A stretch of 64,000 nucleotides of DNA from Macrocybe gigantea (GCA_011319805.1 SJRY01000107.1:1-64000), one strand, 5' to 3'. Shown: positions 1 to 11,196, counted from the first letter of the stretch. A program made the numbers and translations. The notes: generated by a model from the sequence alone, not told the origin.

Positions 1-1425
1 CTCAACCTGTATTGCCCACTTCCACTTGGAAGGAATGTGCCAGACTTCAACCTGGTACTGCTCTGACTCCGAGAGCCAGGCTTCCAATGATCTGCACAGT
101 GCAATAGAATGCAACTGCTCAGAGTGAGGATTACAGTCAATGATGCGATTGATAGCATTCATCGAATCTAAAAAACACATGACAGCATCAACTCTGTCTT
201 GTGTGATAGCCTTTTGGATTGCCATTCGCAATCCAATAAGCTCAGTGTCGTCGCTCGTTGACTTACCAACTGGCTGACAAAACTCAGAAACTAGCCTGCT
301 CTCACGATAAACATGCGAGGTGGAAACAGACTGCTTCAGTAGCACTTCTGCTTTTTGTGGGCACAGAGCCATCACTACTCACATAAGAGCAATCAGGCTC
401 AGCCAAGCACTTGGTGAGTGCTTGGTCGAGTGATGCACGATAAGCCTTGACTGAGTCCTCATCTCGGCCAAGCAGCTTATGGATCTCAAAGCGACTGCCA
501 AATTTGTTGACAAGCTGCCTGCCTGGGTTATTCGCTTCAGCGAAATAATCCATGATTAGAAAGAGTGGGTTTCAGGTCCACCAGATCCTTGAGTGGAGAC
601 TTAAGTGACGAATACTGTCTGTCCGATAGAGCAGCAAGATTTCTCACTTTAGATGGGTCACCCCCAGCTGAGGCAGGTGTACTAATTGACCTGAGAGCAT
701 GTCTCAGATTGGAATTGGCGAGGTGGGCAGAGGACCTGACCTTCAGCCTTTTAATGAACCCGCCGATAGGTTTGACACAGGCTATTGTCTCAGCCACACT
801 CTCAGGAGTGGTGCGAAACTGTCCATTAATCCAAATGCAAGCTTTATGCTGCATCTGGTGTAATTGTTTCAACAGTGTGACATTATGCATGCCATTGAAA
901 TTTCATAATAAGCAGCCGTACATTGCAATTGGTTGCACACATGACAGATAGAGGATGCATTTCTGTTGAGGGGATAAGCCTCAAACAGAGTTGCCCAACA
1001 TTTGAAAGGCTCTGGCCATAGTCAGGGCCTTTGTAGCATAGAAACGAACATGCTCCTTAAAAGATAGGCATGCATCCAAGAAGAACCCAAGGTATCGCCA
1101 GACATCCTTGGGTCAAAGCAGGGTGTTGCCTGTAAACAGAGCAAATCCCAAGTCAATAGACGGACGAGGGTCCGCCCTATTGCGTGAAAAGTGCTGTAGT
1201 TCAGTCTTGTTGTATTCAATAACAAGACCCAAGTCAGTGAAGAGGTTATATACAGATGCATAAGCTCTCTGCAGTTTCGGAACATTGTCCGCTGTGGATT
1301 TGGACTGAGCAATGATCAGTCCATCATCAACAAATGATATGATGACTGGCATATCACCAGTTTTCTGGTATAACTTCAGCACAGGCGCTAAATAAAGTGC
1401 AGATAGTACCAGGGAAAGTGCAGTG
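1..1425 (-). mobile_element. LINE ORF2 fragment (end of RT to RNase H), decayed
   Basis: Read on the minus strand, this matches the 3' half of the plus-strand LINE at 5179-10876. It starts near 1425 in the reverse transcriptase just before the catalytic F-V-D-D box (IISFVDDGLI, near 1335), runs through the thumb and connection region (890-540), and reaches the RNase H domain at the window edge. The reading frame is broken several times. The element continues beyond position 1. At 1425 the match to the LINE stops abruptly and an unrelated element begins, so this copy is truncated or was broken by that insertion. Family membership is seen by direct comparison within the window. Confidence 0.85.
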
Positions 1426-2635
1426 AAGTTTAGCCCTCCCCTTGTGGGAGAGGCTGCTACCCAGATGGGTCTGCTGGATTAAGGCTATTGTCCAGCACTT
1501 TCCCCAGGGCCATCCACACCCAGGGGAACCCTTAACCTAGGACTCCTTACGTGGGTCCAGTGTGCATCCATTGGGCTTATGCCCTCCCTATTTGGTCTGC
1601 AGACCCCCCCTTGCCAACAGCCGAGGCCTTCCCAAAATTGGATATGGACTCAGGGATGGTACCGTCTTACTTAGCTGCAGTCTGCTGGATTAAGGCTTTT
1701 TGTCCGACACTTGCACTCCAAGGCCATCCATGCCAAGGGGAACCATTTAAGCCTGCCAAGTAGGTCGGCATGGACTTTCACCTACACACTGGGTCCCCAG
1801 AGTCCCATGGAACCCAGGAGTTCACACTTTGGATTCAACTTAAGCGGCAACCTGGGTGTATTATCCCAGGGCCACCAACAGAGGAGTTAGGTCTCTCGAG
1901 CCAAGGACTGGAGACTGTCCAGCCTTGCTATGGCCCAGCAGTGTCTAGGGCATGACCCCCAGTCCTGCCTTCCCGTCCCCTGGCAGATGGTTTGCTGATG
2001 CCCCTTAGGGTGCAGATCCCCATCTGTCCAAGGTCTCTGTCTTGCCATGTGCCTGCCAGACTGGCCTCCGATATCACAGCAAGATCCATGGTCCTCCCAT
2101 GACAGGTTCCCACAGGGGAAGCCCTTAGCTGAACAGGTCTGGATCTACTTCTGCTGAAGCATACTGTGCCATGACTAACCTCCATGGACCCCTACTTCAG
2201 GCGGCTCACACGGTACTGGTGCTCTGTTGGCTCAAATGCTATTGGGTGGTTGTCAGCCCAATTCCTGGTATAGTTCCTTATCCTTTCAGCCCCTACACTT
2301 TTTAGATCGGGGATCACGTGCAAGCACGTGAGTTAGGGTCATGTGATACTTGACCCACATAGTGGTAAGTCACATGTGTGATGCATAACCCAGCTTATGT
2401 CACATGCCAGCTGCTTAGTCACATGACCAAGTCACCTCCCTCATGGGAACAACTGTCACAGGGTCATGATACTTCCTGCCTGCATCATGTGGAACCAGCT
2501 CCAGACACTTCTGAATGCAAATTTGAAGATGCTACCTCCAGGACTAGAACCCGCGGCTTCGTGGATTGCCACATCCACAGGACTACCTGACTGCATTTAC
2601 CGCTATGCCAACCAGCCCTTAGGTTCAACAATGCA
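1426..2635 (-). mobile_element. tRNA-headed SINE-like element, copy 1
   Basis: This is a non-coding block. On the minus strand it opens with RNA polymerase III promoter-like boxes: an A-box (TGGCATAGCGG, complement of 2600-2610) and a B-box (GGTTCTAGTCC, complement of 2541-2551), as in tRNA-derived SINEs. A segment rich in CACATG/CATGTG motifs follows (about 2310-2470). The body is homologous to the element at 2727-3945: both contain GGCAAGRCAGAGACCT and GGGCATCAGC in the same order, and both approach the 3' end with GGGCYNTAAACTTCA. This copy stops there, without the LINE-like tail. A ~65-bp segment occurs twice (1468-1532 and 1680-1752). At about 1.2 kb it is long for a SINE; a larger non-autonomous retroelement is the alternative. 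Confidence 0.6.
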
Positions 2636-2720
2636 TGCTATTATTTCAGCCACCCTCTCTGGTATAGTGTGAAACTGTCCATTTATCCAGATGCAGGCTT
2701 TATACTGTATCTAGTGCAGT
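2636..2720 (-). mobile_element. Short LINE ORF2 fragment
   Basis: About 85 bp closely resemble positions 770-870 in the same orientation, part of LINE ORF2 between the RT and RNase H domains. Because the same LINE segment is also present at 770-870, this is a separate copy and not the other side of one interrupted LINE. The poly(T) of the next element begins directly after it. Confidence 0.7.
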
Positions 2721-2726
2721 TGCTTC

Positions 2727-3945
2727 TTTTTTTTTTTTTTTTTTTTAAATCAACAATTTATAAAGCAGTGCTTGGTAGCAGTCCGCTTGTAAATACACAG
2801 AGGTACCTATGATAAATACATGAAGTTTAGGGCCCTCCAAGTGGAGGACCCTTATCACTGTCTCCTTTGCAGGATAGGTGCTAGACTAACTAGTGGAATT
2901 CTGTATCTAGACCCCAGAATCAACTTGGATTCAAAGCCTGGACTAGTCATCCAGGTGAACCGGCAGAGGATGAGTCCTCTCAGGCTGGAGTCAGGGGACT
3001 GCCCTGGTCCACCACAGTCCAAATTTTGGCCAGGGAGCAAGTTACCAAGAGGCCAAGTGAACAGGGACACTGGATATTGATAAGCCCCACCTACTTTAAT
3101 TTTCCTGTTTCTGAGCATGTGGTTCGCTGATGCCCGGAGGGCATGAATTCCCAATCATGTCTCAGGTCTCTGCCTTGCCAGCATCCAGCCCCAGTGTGCA
3201 CCCCTAGACCTAAGGCCTAGACTGGGGAGTTCTATACCCATGCTTAATCCGGTTATGCATGCCCCACAAGGAGGTCTCAGGCTCCCACCTGAGCAGTACT
3301 TTACGGTCATGTGGTGGCTACCCCTGGGCCTGGGAACTCCCCAAGTGTGGCCAAGGACCAGTCCACACTACCAACGCTGACTAATGACCAGGTTCCCAGC
3401 CTAATCCAGTTGGTTAGACTGGGCGTGAGATTAACCGGTGGGGGTGTTCCTGTCCTAAGCTCACAGTCTGAAGAGACTCCCTATTACAGGGTGCATGGCA
3501 CCTTCTAGAAGTGCACATGCTCTGGAATGCCTCATTACAGAGTGCACATCATAGGTCGGATGGTTCTCAAGTTCTTCCCCTGCTTACCATGCCCTGTGCT
3601 TTTGCTCCCTACTTGATCATATGATTAATCACATGACCATTTCAAGCACGGCCTGTCAGAGGTCACCTGACCTGCCACTTTGGGCTCCCATGATCATCCT
3701 ATCATGTGACCAGGTTACCTGCCTAGTTACAGAAGGTCACATGACTGTGGTACTGCCTCAGAGTTGTTTTACCAACCTAAGTTACTGAGCACATGACAGT
3801 AACTGATGATGAGTCACATGCCTATCCCTACTTTGAAGGTACAGAGAATGAGTGGGAATCAAACCTACAATCTTTCTAGTGACTACACAGCCACCTCTCC
3901 AGTCTTTAGTGGCAATTAAACTACTGGGCTACTGGGGCCCATATT
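2727..3945 (-). mobile_element. tRNA-headed SINE-like element, copy 2, with LINE-like tail and poly(A)
   Basis: This is the second copy of the family at 1426-2635. The minus-strand head carries an A-box-like TAGCCCAGTAG (complement of 3921-3931) and a B-box GGTTTGATTCC (complement of 3855-3865). A cluster of CACATG/CATGTG motifs follows (about 3600-3830), then a body sharing blocks with copy 1. After the shared CTAAACTTCA block comes a ~70-bp tail (about 2749-2822) nearly identical to the 3' end of the LINE at 5080-5153. A 20-nt poly(T) on the plus strand (2727-2746), the poly(A) tail, follows. A tRNA-like head plus a partner LINE tail is the classical SINE arrangement; assignment to a named family was not possible. 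Confidence 0.65.
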
Positions 3946-3949
3946 CCAA

Positions 3950-4225
3950 GCTCAATCAATAGCCTTTGAGAGTATTTGAAGAATACTCTCAAGGTCATTG
4001 GATGACTTGATTGGCACAGAGTCCATACTGAGAAAATCACCAGCAATATTAGAGATAAACTCTGTAATGCTGTCCTTTGGAAGAGTCCACCATGCATCAG
4101 AAAGGTCCAGGAGTGGGATATCTAATAAAAGCAACAATGGTAAGTGATCTGATGTCCAACCACCTCTTTCTGCAACACCCACTTGTAAATATCTATAAAT
4201 AACCCTCGCACAGTGCATTCATCGA
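3950..4225 (-). mobile_element. LINE endonuclease-region fragment
   Basis: The minus-strand translation (LDIPLLDLSD, then LPKDSITEFISNIAGDF) matches the region just after the AP-endonuclease domain of the LINE ORF2 at 7500-7740. It is a short decayed piece between the SINE-like copy and the next LINE 3' end. Confidence 0.75.
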
Positions 4226-5147
4226 CAGTTGGGCCAATCGTTGATCAGATTGCATATCCGGATTCTACTATCCTTGAGCACTCCCCATTTCTGAAATTAT
4301 GAAAATCAGCTGAAAATTGCCCAACTTATTAGAGTTTTTCTATGAGCAATGATCTGCTCAATATTGTCAGTGGCAGTGGTCCTGCACTGCTCAATCCATA
4401 CCCTGGATGGCCCTCTGCTGTCCTGTTCTCCTGCTCTGCCTCTCCCTCTGAGGAATGAGAGCCTTCTGTTCCAAGGTGGTGACAGTCTCATGGACACCAA
4501 TGACACCAATGCTTCCAATGCTAGCAGGCCCACCAGTCCCTCTGCTCCCCCCTCCCTGTCGATTCTGTCCACTGAGGCAGCATACAATAACAACTGCATT
4601 GGCATTGTGGTCTTCCCTGCAGGCAACCGGTTCCTTCATGGTGAAGCTAAGGCTGCTGCTGAATCTCTCACTACCTTTAAGGATTGGATCCTGAAAGTCG
4701 GCTCATCCTCTGTTTCCATCCTGGTGGGATATCAATATGCCATTGCTGAGGGCATTGCAACTTTGGTCAGCAGTGCTGGTGATGTTAACATGTTCTCTGT
4801 CTCTATGCTAGATGGACCTCAGTACCCCCTTGGTAGGTGTCTGCATGAGATTGTCAACATGCACCTCCCTTCCCATGGAAAGGCAACTCAGTTCATTATG
4901 GGCCCTTTTGGACCCTTTATGTGGAATTGACCAGATCTGGCTCCTAGGAGCTGGGGACACAGGCCGAGCAGGCAAGTTAGCATAAGCATGAGCCTAAGTG
5001 GCATAGGCATGGGCACGAGAGAACAGGATTAGTGTGCCCTCCATGTATATCTCCTCAGTCTGGTTTTAGTCAGACTAGTTGTATTTATTGTAGGTACCCT
5101 CGTATATTTACAAGCAGACTGCCACCAAGCACTGCTTTATAAATTGT

Positions 5148-5178
<31 letters not shown>
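4226..5178 (+). mobile_element. LINE 3' end with poly(A) tail
   Basis: An open frame (about 4349-4930) ends in GPFGPFMWN and a stop. The same nucleotide string ATGGGCCCTTTTGGACC occurs at the broken 3' end of the longer LINE (10860-10876), so this is the 3' part of the same or a sister LINE family. A 3' UTR ends in TATAAATTGTTGATTT followed by A25 (5154-5178). The frame has no domain I recognise. The poly(A) directly abuts the 5' region of the next LINE, giving a head-to-tail pair. Confidence 0.65.
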
Positions 5179-5331
5179 GACTTAGTTTGCTGATCCCCAC
5201 ACCTCCCCTTCTGTCACCGTATGCCCAGAAGACTCCTGATCGAATATAGTTGCTTGCCCTCTGAGACCACCTCAGAATCCAAATTGTCCCCCTCCGCTGC
5301 AACCGCAGTCTTGTTCCCAAACCCCTGGTCA

Positions 5332-6784
5332 TGAACTGTGCCCTCCGGTCAATAGGGCCACTTGTCCTGCTACTGGCAAGTGCTCTTATGTGCAAGCCTT
5401 GGCCCAACTGGCCAATATCCCCACTGAGGCTATCATAGCCTTGGCAAAGACCTTCCCACACCTCTCTGTAGAAAAGATCATCTCCTTGCAAAAGAAAGTG
5501 ACCAGGGAGTCTTCTGGACCACCTAAGAAGAAGGCGAAGTCCACCTCTCATGGCCCATCCCGATGTAATGTCAGGGTGACCTTCACTTTTCCTGCAGACA
5601 ATGTCTGTTGCTGCTGGAACTCTTCTCTCAGCCTTCAATCAAGGGCTGACTGCTGGCAAGTCCTGGATCCAATGTGAATCCATCCATGATCACTCTGCCT
5701 CTTCATTCTCTTGTTTGATGATGAAAGTGGCATCTCCAAAGGACCTCGGCATTTTGCTCTGGCGGAATCTACCATCGAGCTCGCCATTCCTATGAGTATT
5801 TCCTATGTGAAACTGCTCGATGTACCATACTTCAATGCTGATGGCAGTATCATTACTGCCCAGCAAGCCTATGTTAGGCTAGATGAATCTCAAAAGGACT
5901 CAGGCAGACTAAGTGCGAGAGTGGTCTTGAGATGATGGCAAAAGGAATATTAAGCCTAGTGCTACTGGTACATTTGGGAGTCCTTATATACATTACAGTA
6001 CTCAAGCATGGACCATGGGCTATACAATGCTATGGACTGCGGATGAGTAAGACTGGAAGGAGATGACTCAGGATGACTAGGGAAGTGAAATGACTTGATG
6101 GCTATGTACTGTGCAGCATGATGGGAAGATAAGGGATATGGGAAAGATAAGATAAGAAATTGAATGGTCCTTTGGGTGATGTCTGTAACAGCCTACAAGA
6201 TTCTCTGAGACTCCTCATTCTCAGATCTCATCATCCTCATTGGAGTTCTGTGCATCATGCGCAACTCTGAGAATTCTGATACTGTAACCATCTGGTTCAA
6301 TATTGAGGATATGTCAACTGGCCAGAATGTCAAGGCTCTGGACAATTGCATGGTTATGGTCCAGAACTGGTGGTACCAGTTCTGTGCTGCTCTTTCATCG
6401 CCGGGGGTCCCCCTCTGTGAATATTGTTGGTGCTGGGGACACTCTGCATTGAAGTGCAACCAGCAGTCCCTCCGATGCCTGATCTGTGGGGAATCCCATA
6501 GAAAGGAGCACCACTGCACACTCATGTCTTGCTGCAAAGCAAGACCTAAGGCTAACCCTCCTTGTGAGGTAACTCTGGCAGGCCAACCCTGCCCCCATGC
6601 TCCAAAGTGTCTTAGCTGCAGCAAAGACCACTCTACTAATGACCGGAAGTGCGCCTTCTGGAAGAACTGCTTTGATCCTAAGTGGATCAAACAACACTAT
6701 CAGCTGGTACGTGATCGAATACGATCAAGTCCCAAACATTCTAACGCCTCCCTGCAGCATAATGCAGAGGCTAATGCATCATGA
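5332..6784 (+). pseudogene. LINE ORF1 (gag-like, CCHC zinc knuckles), broken by an LTR insertion
   Basis: ORF1 would encode the nucleic-acid-binding protein of the LINE ribonucleoprotein. The N-terminal part (LANIPTEAIIALAKTFPHL, then a basic KKKAKS stretch near 5525) is followed by a central domain interrupted at 5871. It resumes at 6191. C-terminal Cys/His clusters are visible at about 6410-6660 (CEYCWCWGHSALKC, CLICGESHRKEHHC, CPHAPKCLSC). The frame shifts around 5600-5710. The stop TGA at 6782-6784 overlaps the ATG of ORF2 (6781-6783). The start position is approximate because the 5' part has no clear single Met. Confidence 0.75.
5872..6190 (-). repeat. Solo gypsy LTR inserted in LINE ORF1, flanked by 5-bp duplication GCCTA
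   Basis: This 319-bp sequence begins TGTTA and ends TAACA and is flanked on both sides by GCCTA (5867-5871 and 6191-6195). It closely resembles the other gypsy LTRs of the window. Its transcription orientation, judged from the TATATAAG-type box, is the minus strand. No internal region remains, so it is a solo LTR left by LTR-LTR recombination. It is younger than the LINE copy it interrupts. Confidence 0.95.
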
Positions 6785-9700
6785 GTGACACCTCCAGTGG
6801 ATCAGCCCTAGCTGTCATCCCTGGATCAGGCAGGTGCTCATTGATTTCTTCATTTCATATTTTCTCTCAAAATGTAAATAGGAAATATGTACATATGAAT
6901 GTTCTCCTCTCCACCTTGGGAGAGGACTATGATATTGTGTTCCTCCAAGAGCCTGCTTGGAACCTTTTGAGACAAGCCCCATCAGCACATAGCACTGAGG
7001 GTGAGCCAGTAATTGGAGGTTCTAGTCATCCCAACTGGACTTGTATTATTCGCTGCTCATCATATGAAGACCCTCCTTATGTGATGGCTTACATCCACAA
7101 CTGCCTATGGTGGTTGCATCCTTTCTTCAGACATGATCTTGTCAATAGTCATGATCTAATAGTCATTAGCTTCTCCACACTGGGAGAGCCTTTATTTCTC
7201 GCAAACACCTACTCTGATGTAGATGGAAGTGCCATTCATTTACTGTACAATTATGCAGAAAGACCTGATTTCCCCAACCTGGCTTATCTGGGAGGGGATT
7301 TCAATTGTCATTATGAACTCTGGAATGGAGTCCATCCTTCACAGCATACATAAGAAGAGATTCTGTACAATGCAGCACTCAACCTTGGTCTTGAATGGGC
7401 AGAGCCATCTAACCATGGCCCAACCTTTATATCACACAACCCGGAGCTTCAGCCCTCAGTTATTGATTTGGTGTTCACCCCTGTTGATCTGGCTGGGGTG
7501 GCACCTGTCATTGTTGACAACTTGAGACTGACTTTGGACCATTGTCTGCTATCACTCTCATTAGACATTCCATTGCTGGACCTTTCTGATCCACGCCAGA
7601 CTCTTCCAAAGGATAGCATGCCTGAGTTTATCTCTGACATTGCTGGCAATCTGCTCGGTATGGACTTGGTGCCAATTGAGTCACTGGATGACTTAGAGAG
7701 CATTCTTGAGACTCTCTCCAAATCAGTCGACCATGCTTGGGACCTCCATTCCAAGGAGTGCAAGCTATCGAAGTGGAGTAAGGGCTGGTGGAACCAGCAT
7801 TGTTCTGAAACATTGGACACCTTCAGACAGACCTGGTCTGAAGGTGACCATCGCATCTGGTGATGAGCCATTAAAGATGCCAAATGCACCTTCTTTGATC
7901 AGCGAATCAAGGAAGTTGCTGAAAAATCATGATGTCCATGGGATCTAGCTGCATGGATGAAGCAAAGGCTGCTCCTGGCCTACAAAGCTATCTCCTTTCG
8001 GGGACAACCTTGTAATTCTATCAAGTCACTGTGGAATGCACTCGATAAATCTTATAATGCTGCATCTGACTGACCAGTCAATTTGGATAAGCTCAATGAT
8101 CTTGAGCCACATCTAATTTGGGACTGGAGCCCATTTTCTGCTGCAGAACTCTGAGAGTCTTTAGAGCCCTGTAGCAACACCTCTGCTCCAGGACCTGATC
8201 ATTTGTCCTGGGGCCATGTTAAGCAGCTTGTGAAATTCCCTCACTTGGCTGATTTTGTCCTGAACATTGCTAATACATGTTTGGAACTGGATCATTGGCC
8301 TGCTTACTTCAAGCAGAGTCTGTTGGTGATCATTTCGAAGCCTGGCAAACCTGCATATGATACCCCAAAGGCCTTTCATCTGATTGTACTTTTGAATACC
8401 CTTGGCAAGCTTGTCGAGAAAATGCTAGCATGACATATGCAATATGAAGCGACCAAATTTGCTGTCTTCAATCCAAAGCAGTTCGGGGGCATCTGGCAGA
8501 ACTCTATAGAGGATGCTAGTGTTTTCTTGACCCATATCATCCAGCAAGGCTGGCTAAAGGGTCTCAAGATGAGTATCATTGCCTTTGATGTCACTCAATA
8601 TTTCCCCTCACTTAACCATCATATGTTAGTGAGGATACTGCAACATGGAGGCTTTGCATGTCAAGTGTCAAGGTTCTTCGAGTCTTACCTCATCAGGCAT
8701 AAAACTTCTTACACCTGGCATAGTACCGTCTTACCTGAGTTTGATGCTGATGTTAGTGTTGGCCAAGGCTCAGCTTTATCCCCCATACTGTCTGCCCTCT
8801 ACTTGGCACCAGTGCTGAAAATATACCAGAAGGGTGGTGATATGCTGACCATCATATCATTTGTGGATGATGGGCTCATCATTGCTCAGTCCAAGTCCAT
8901 CCCAGAAAATGTCCTGAAGCTCCAGAGAGCTTATGCATCTGTGCATAACCTCTTTACAGACTTTGGTCTTGTTGTCGAATACAACAAAACTGAATTGCAG
9001 CACTTTTCGTGCAATAGTAAGAATCCCTGTCCTTCTATTGATCTGGGATTCACCCCGTTCATGGGCAATACTCCCTTACAGCCCAAGGATATCTGGAGAT
9101 ACCTTGGGTTTTTCTTGGATGCACATCTTTCCTTCAAGGAGCATGTCCGTTTTTATGCAACAAAGGCACTGACTACTGCCAGGGCCTTTCAGATATTGGG
9201 CAACTCTGTTCAGGGTTTATCCCCCAACAGAAGTGCATCCTTTACCTGTCATATGCATGCCCTACCGCAACATATGGCTGCTTACTATGGAACTTCAACA
9301 GTATGTGCAATGTCGCACTGATGAAGCAATTGTGCCAGATGCAGTGCAAGGCTTGCATCTGGATCAATGTCAGTTTTGCACCACACCAGAGGGTGCAGCT
9401 GAAACAATGGCCTGTGTCAAGCCTATCGCCAGGTTCATCAAGTGGTTGAAAGTCAGGTCCTCTGCCTGTCTCACTAATTCCAATCTGAGGCATGCCCTCA
9501 GGTCTCTAACTACCCCATTGCAGGTGAGAGGTGATCCTTCGAGGTCAAAGAATCTGGCCTCCCTATTGGACAGGCAGCACAGTGCACTCAAGTCCCCCTC
9601 AAGGATTTGGTGGACCTTAAACCACCAAACTTTTTATTCATGGACTATTTTGCAGATGCAAATAATCTGGGCAGGTGGCTTGTTGATGAATTCAGTAGTC

Positions 9701-10683
9701 ACCTTGAGATCTGTAAGCTCCTTGGCAGGAATGAAGAATCTGTCAAGGCTTACTGTGCATCACTTGAACAGGCACTCATTGAGTGCCAGCTTGAGCCCAG
9801 CTGTATATATACGAGTAGTGATGGTGCCATGCCTATGAAAGCAGATACACTCAAGCAGTCTGTGTATTCATTCTGGGTGTAACAAGGCAATATGCTTATT
9901 TACAAAACTCATCAGCCTGTCAGCAAAGCAATAAGTGATGATTCAGAGCTTATTGGATTGCATATGTCAATCCAAAAGGCCATCGCACAAGATGGAGCAA
10001 CATCCATTGTGTGTTTTCTTGACTCAATGAATGCAATTAATCACATTATCGATTGTAATCCTCACTCTGTGCAGTCGCATTCTATTGCCCTGTGCACAGC
10101 ACTGCACACTTGGTTCACTCAATCCGAGTTGCACCAGATTACATTCTGGCATGTCCCTTTCTGATGGAAGTGGTCTATTCAAATCGAAGCACATGACTCT
10201 GTGCATGAGCTAGATGTTCCTCTAGGACCTCATCCTCTCTATACCACAGATGCACTCCATAAGGAGGTTGATGATGACATGCATACCTCTTGGTTCCACA
10301 ATACTGGAATTAAGAAATATATTAGCACTTCTACATTTCACTTCCATGATGCAGGAAAGCCAGAGTCCTATGAACACCCACTCCATAAAAGAACGGGCTT
10401 CATGAAGTTGGTGACAGGCAATGAGCTGTTTGCTCATTGCTGTCACATGGCATGTGGACATGCACCAATCAATGTGTATCAAGTGTGGTTCAATTTTGTT
10501 GAGAGTGAAGAATGCTCTTGCAGATGTGGGCCTGAAGACTCCATCCACATTATGACTCTGTACCATAACTGGAACAGACCAACTGAATGCCAGTATGATG
10601 CCTTTGTGCATTCCTGGTTTGTTAAGTACCTAATGTCGAACAAGGCAGCAGGTGCTTTTATCCTGGATCCAGGGGGTGGGTAA
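6781..10683 (+). pseudogene. LINE ORF2: AP-endonuclease, reverse transcriptase, RNase H (stop-ridden)
   Basis: The endonuclease lies at about 6845-7360 with motifs FSQNVN, FLQEPAW and GGDFNCHYELW. The reverse transcriptase lies at about 8150-9200 with SAPGPDHLSW, FDVTQYFPSLNHH, GQGSALSPILSALYLAP and SFVDDGLIIAQSK (the D-D box). The RNase H segment is about 9890-10160 (SDDSELIGLHMSIQKA, DSMNAINHI), followed by a CSCRCG...H...H motif. One frame runs from 6781 to about 9270, interrupted by TAA at 7351 and TGA at 7861, 7864, 7930, 8071, 8152 and 8431. Frameshifts follow near 9270-9370 and 9600. The enzyme would nick target DNA and prime reverse transcription; this copy cannot make a full protein. 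Confidence 0.88.
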
Positions 10684-10876
10684 CTGCCCTTTTGCAGCAG
10701 GGGATACTTTGGGTTATGGCTCCTTACAGGGCCTTTGTGTGGAAGTGACCGCAGCCGGCCTTCGGGCTGGGTGACTCAGAGCATCAATTCAGCAGGGTGT
10801 TTGATGAAAGCAAACACCAAGCTTTATTGCAAGTCACAAACTCTGCGATGCTTGTCGTTATGGGCCCTTTTGGACC

Positions 10877-11196
10877 TGTTAGGCTAGACGAATCTCAGAA
10901 GGGCTCAGGCAGACTAAGTGCAAGAGTGGTCTTGAGATGATGGCAAAAGGAATATTAAGCCTAGCACTACTGGTACATCTAGGAGTCCTTATATACATTA
11001 CAGTACTTGAGCACGGACCATGGGCTGTGCAATGCTGTGGACTGCGGATGAGTAAGACTGGAAGGAGATGACTTAGGATGACTAAGGAAGTGAGATGACT
11101 CGATGGCTGTGTGCTGCACAGCATGATGGGGAAGATAAGGGATATGGGAAAGATAAGATAAGAAATTGAATGGTCCTTTGGGTGACGTCCATAATA
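10877..11196 (-). repeat. Gypsy LTR (3' LTR of the minus-strand element)
   Basis: It starts TGTTAGG and ends TAATA, about 320 bp, with the same body as the other LTRs. It is oriented on the minus strand and follows the minus-strand pol region. A purine-rich stretch, AAAGAGAGGGTAA (complement of 11197-11209), abuts it and fits a polypurine tract that primes plus-strand synthesis, identifying this as a 3' LTR. It cuts the LINE 3' end at GGACC (10872-10876). Confidence 0.9.

Larger units (their letters stand above)
5179..10876 (+). mobile_element. Near-complete two-ORF LINE (APE endonuclease, RT, RNase H)
   Basis: This is the longest LINE copy. Its order is ORF1 with CCHC knuckles, then ORF2 with an AP-type endonuclease, reverse transcriptase, RNase H and a C-terminal Cys/His motif (CSCRCGPEDSIHIM, near 10520). 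It starts right after the poly(A) of the preceding LINE. It is interrupted in ORF1 by a solo LTR (5872-6190) and cut at its 3' end by the gypsy LTR at 10877. The RNase H domain and CCHC ORF1 place it among I/Tad-like elements; this is from domain content, not from a phylogeny. Multiple stops make it inactive. Confidence 0.85.

Noticed and set aside
1468..1752. Repeated ~65-bp segments as a possible array
   Set aside because: Only two diverged copies about 210 bp apart inside a repeat element; no regular spacer pattern, so not a CRISPR-like or satellite array.
4349..4930. Long open frame as a host gene
   Set aside because: Its 3' end shares sequence with the other LINE copy and is followed by LINE UTR and poly(A); it belongs to the transposon.
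7861..8433. Repeated in-frame TGA in LINE ORF2 as a sign of codon reassignment
   Set aside because: Host genes here use TGA as a normal stop (YKT6, Cys-rich protein, S2P), and all the TGAs fit C-to-T decay of CGA.
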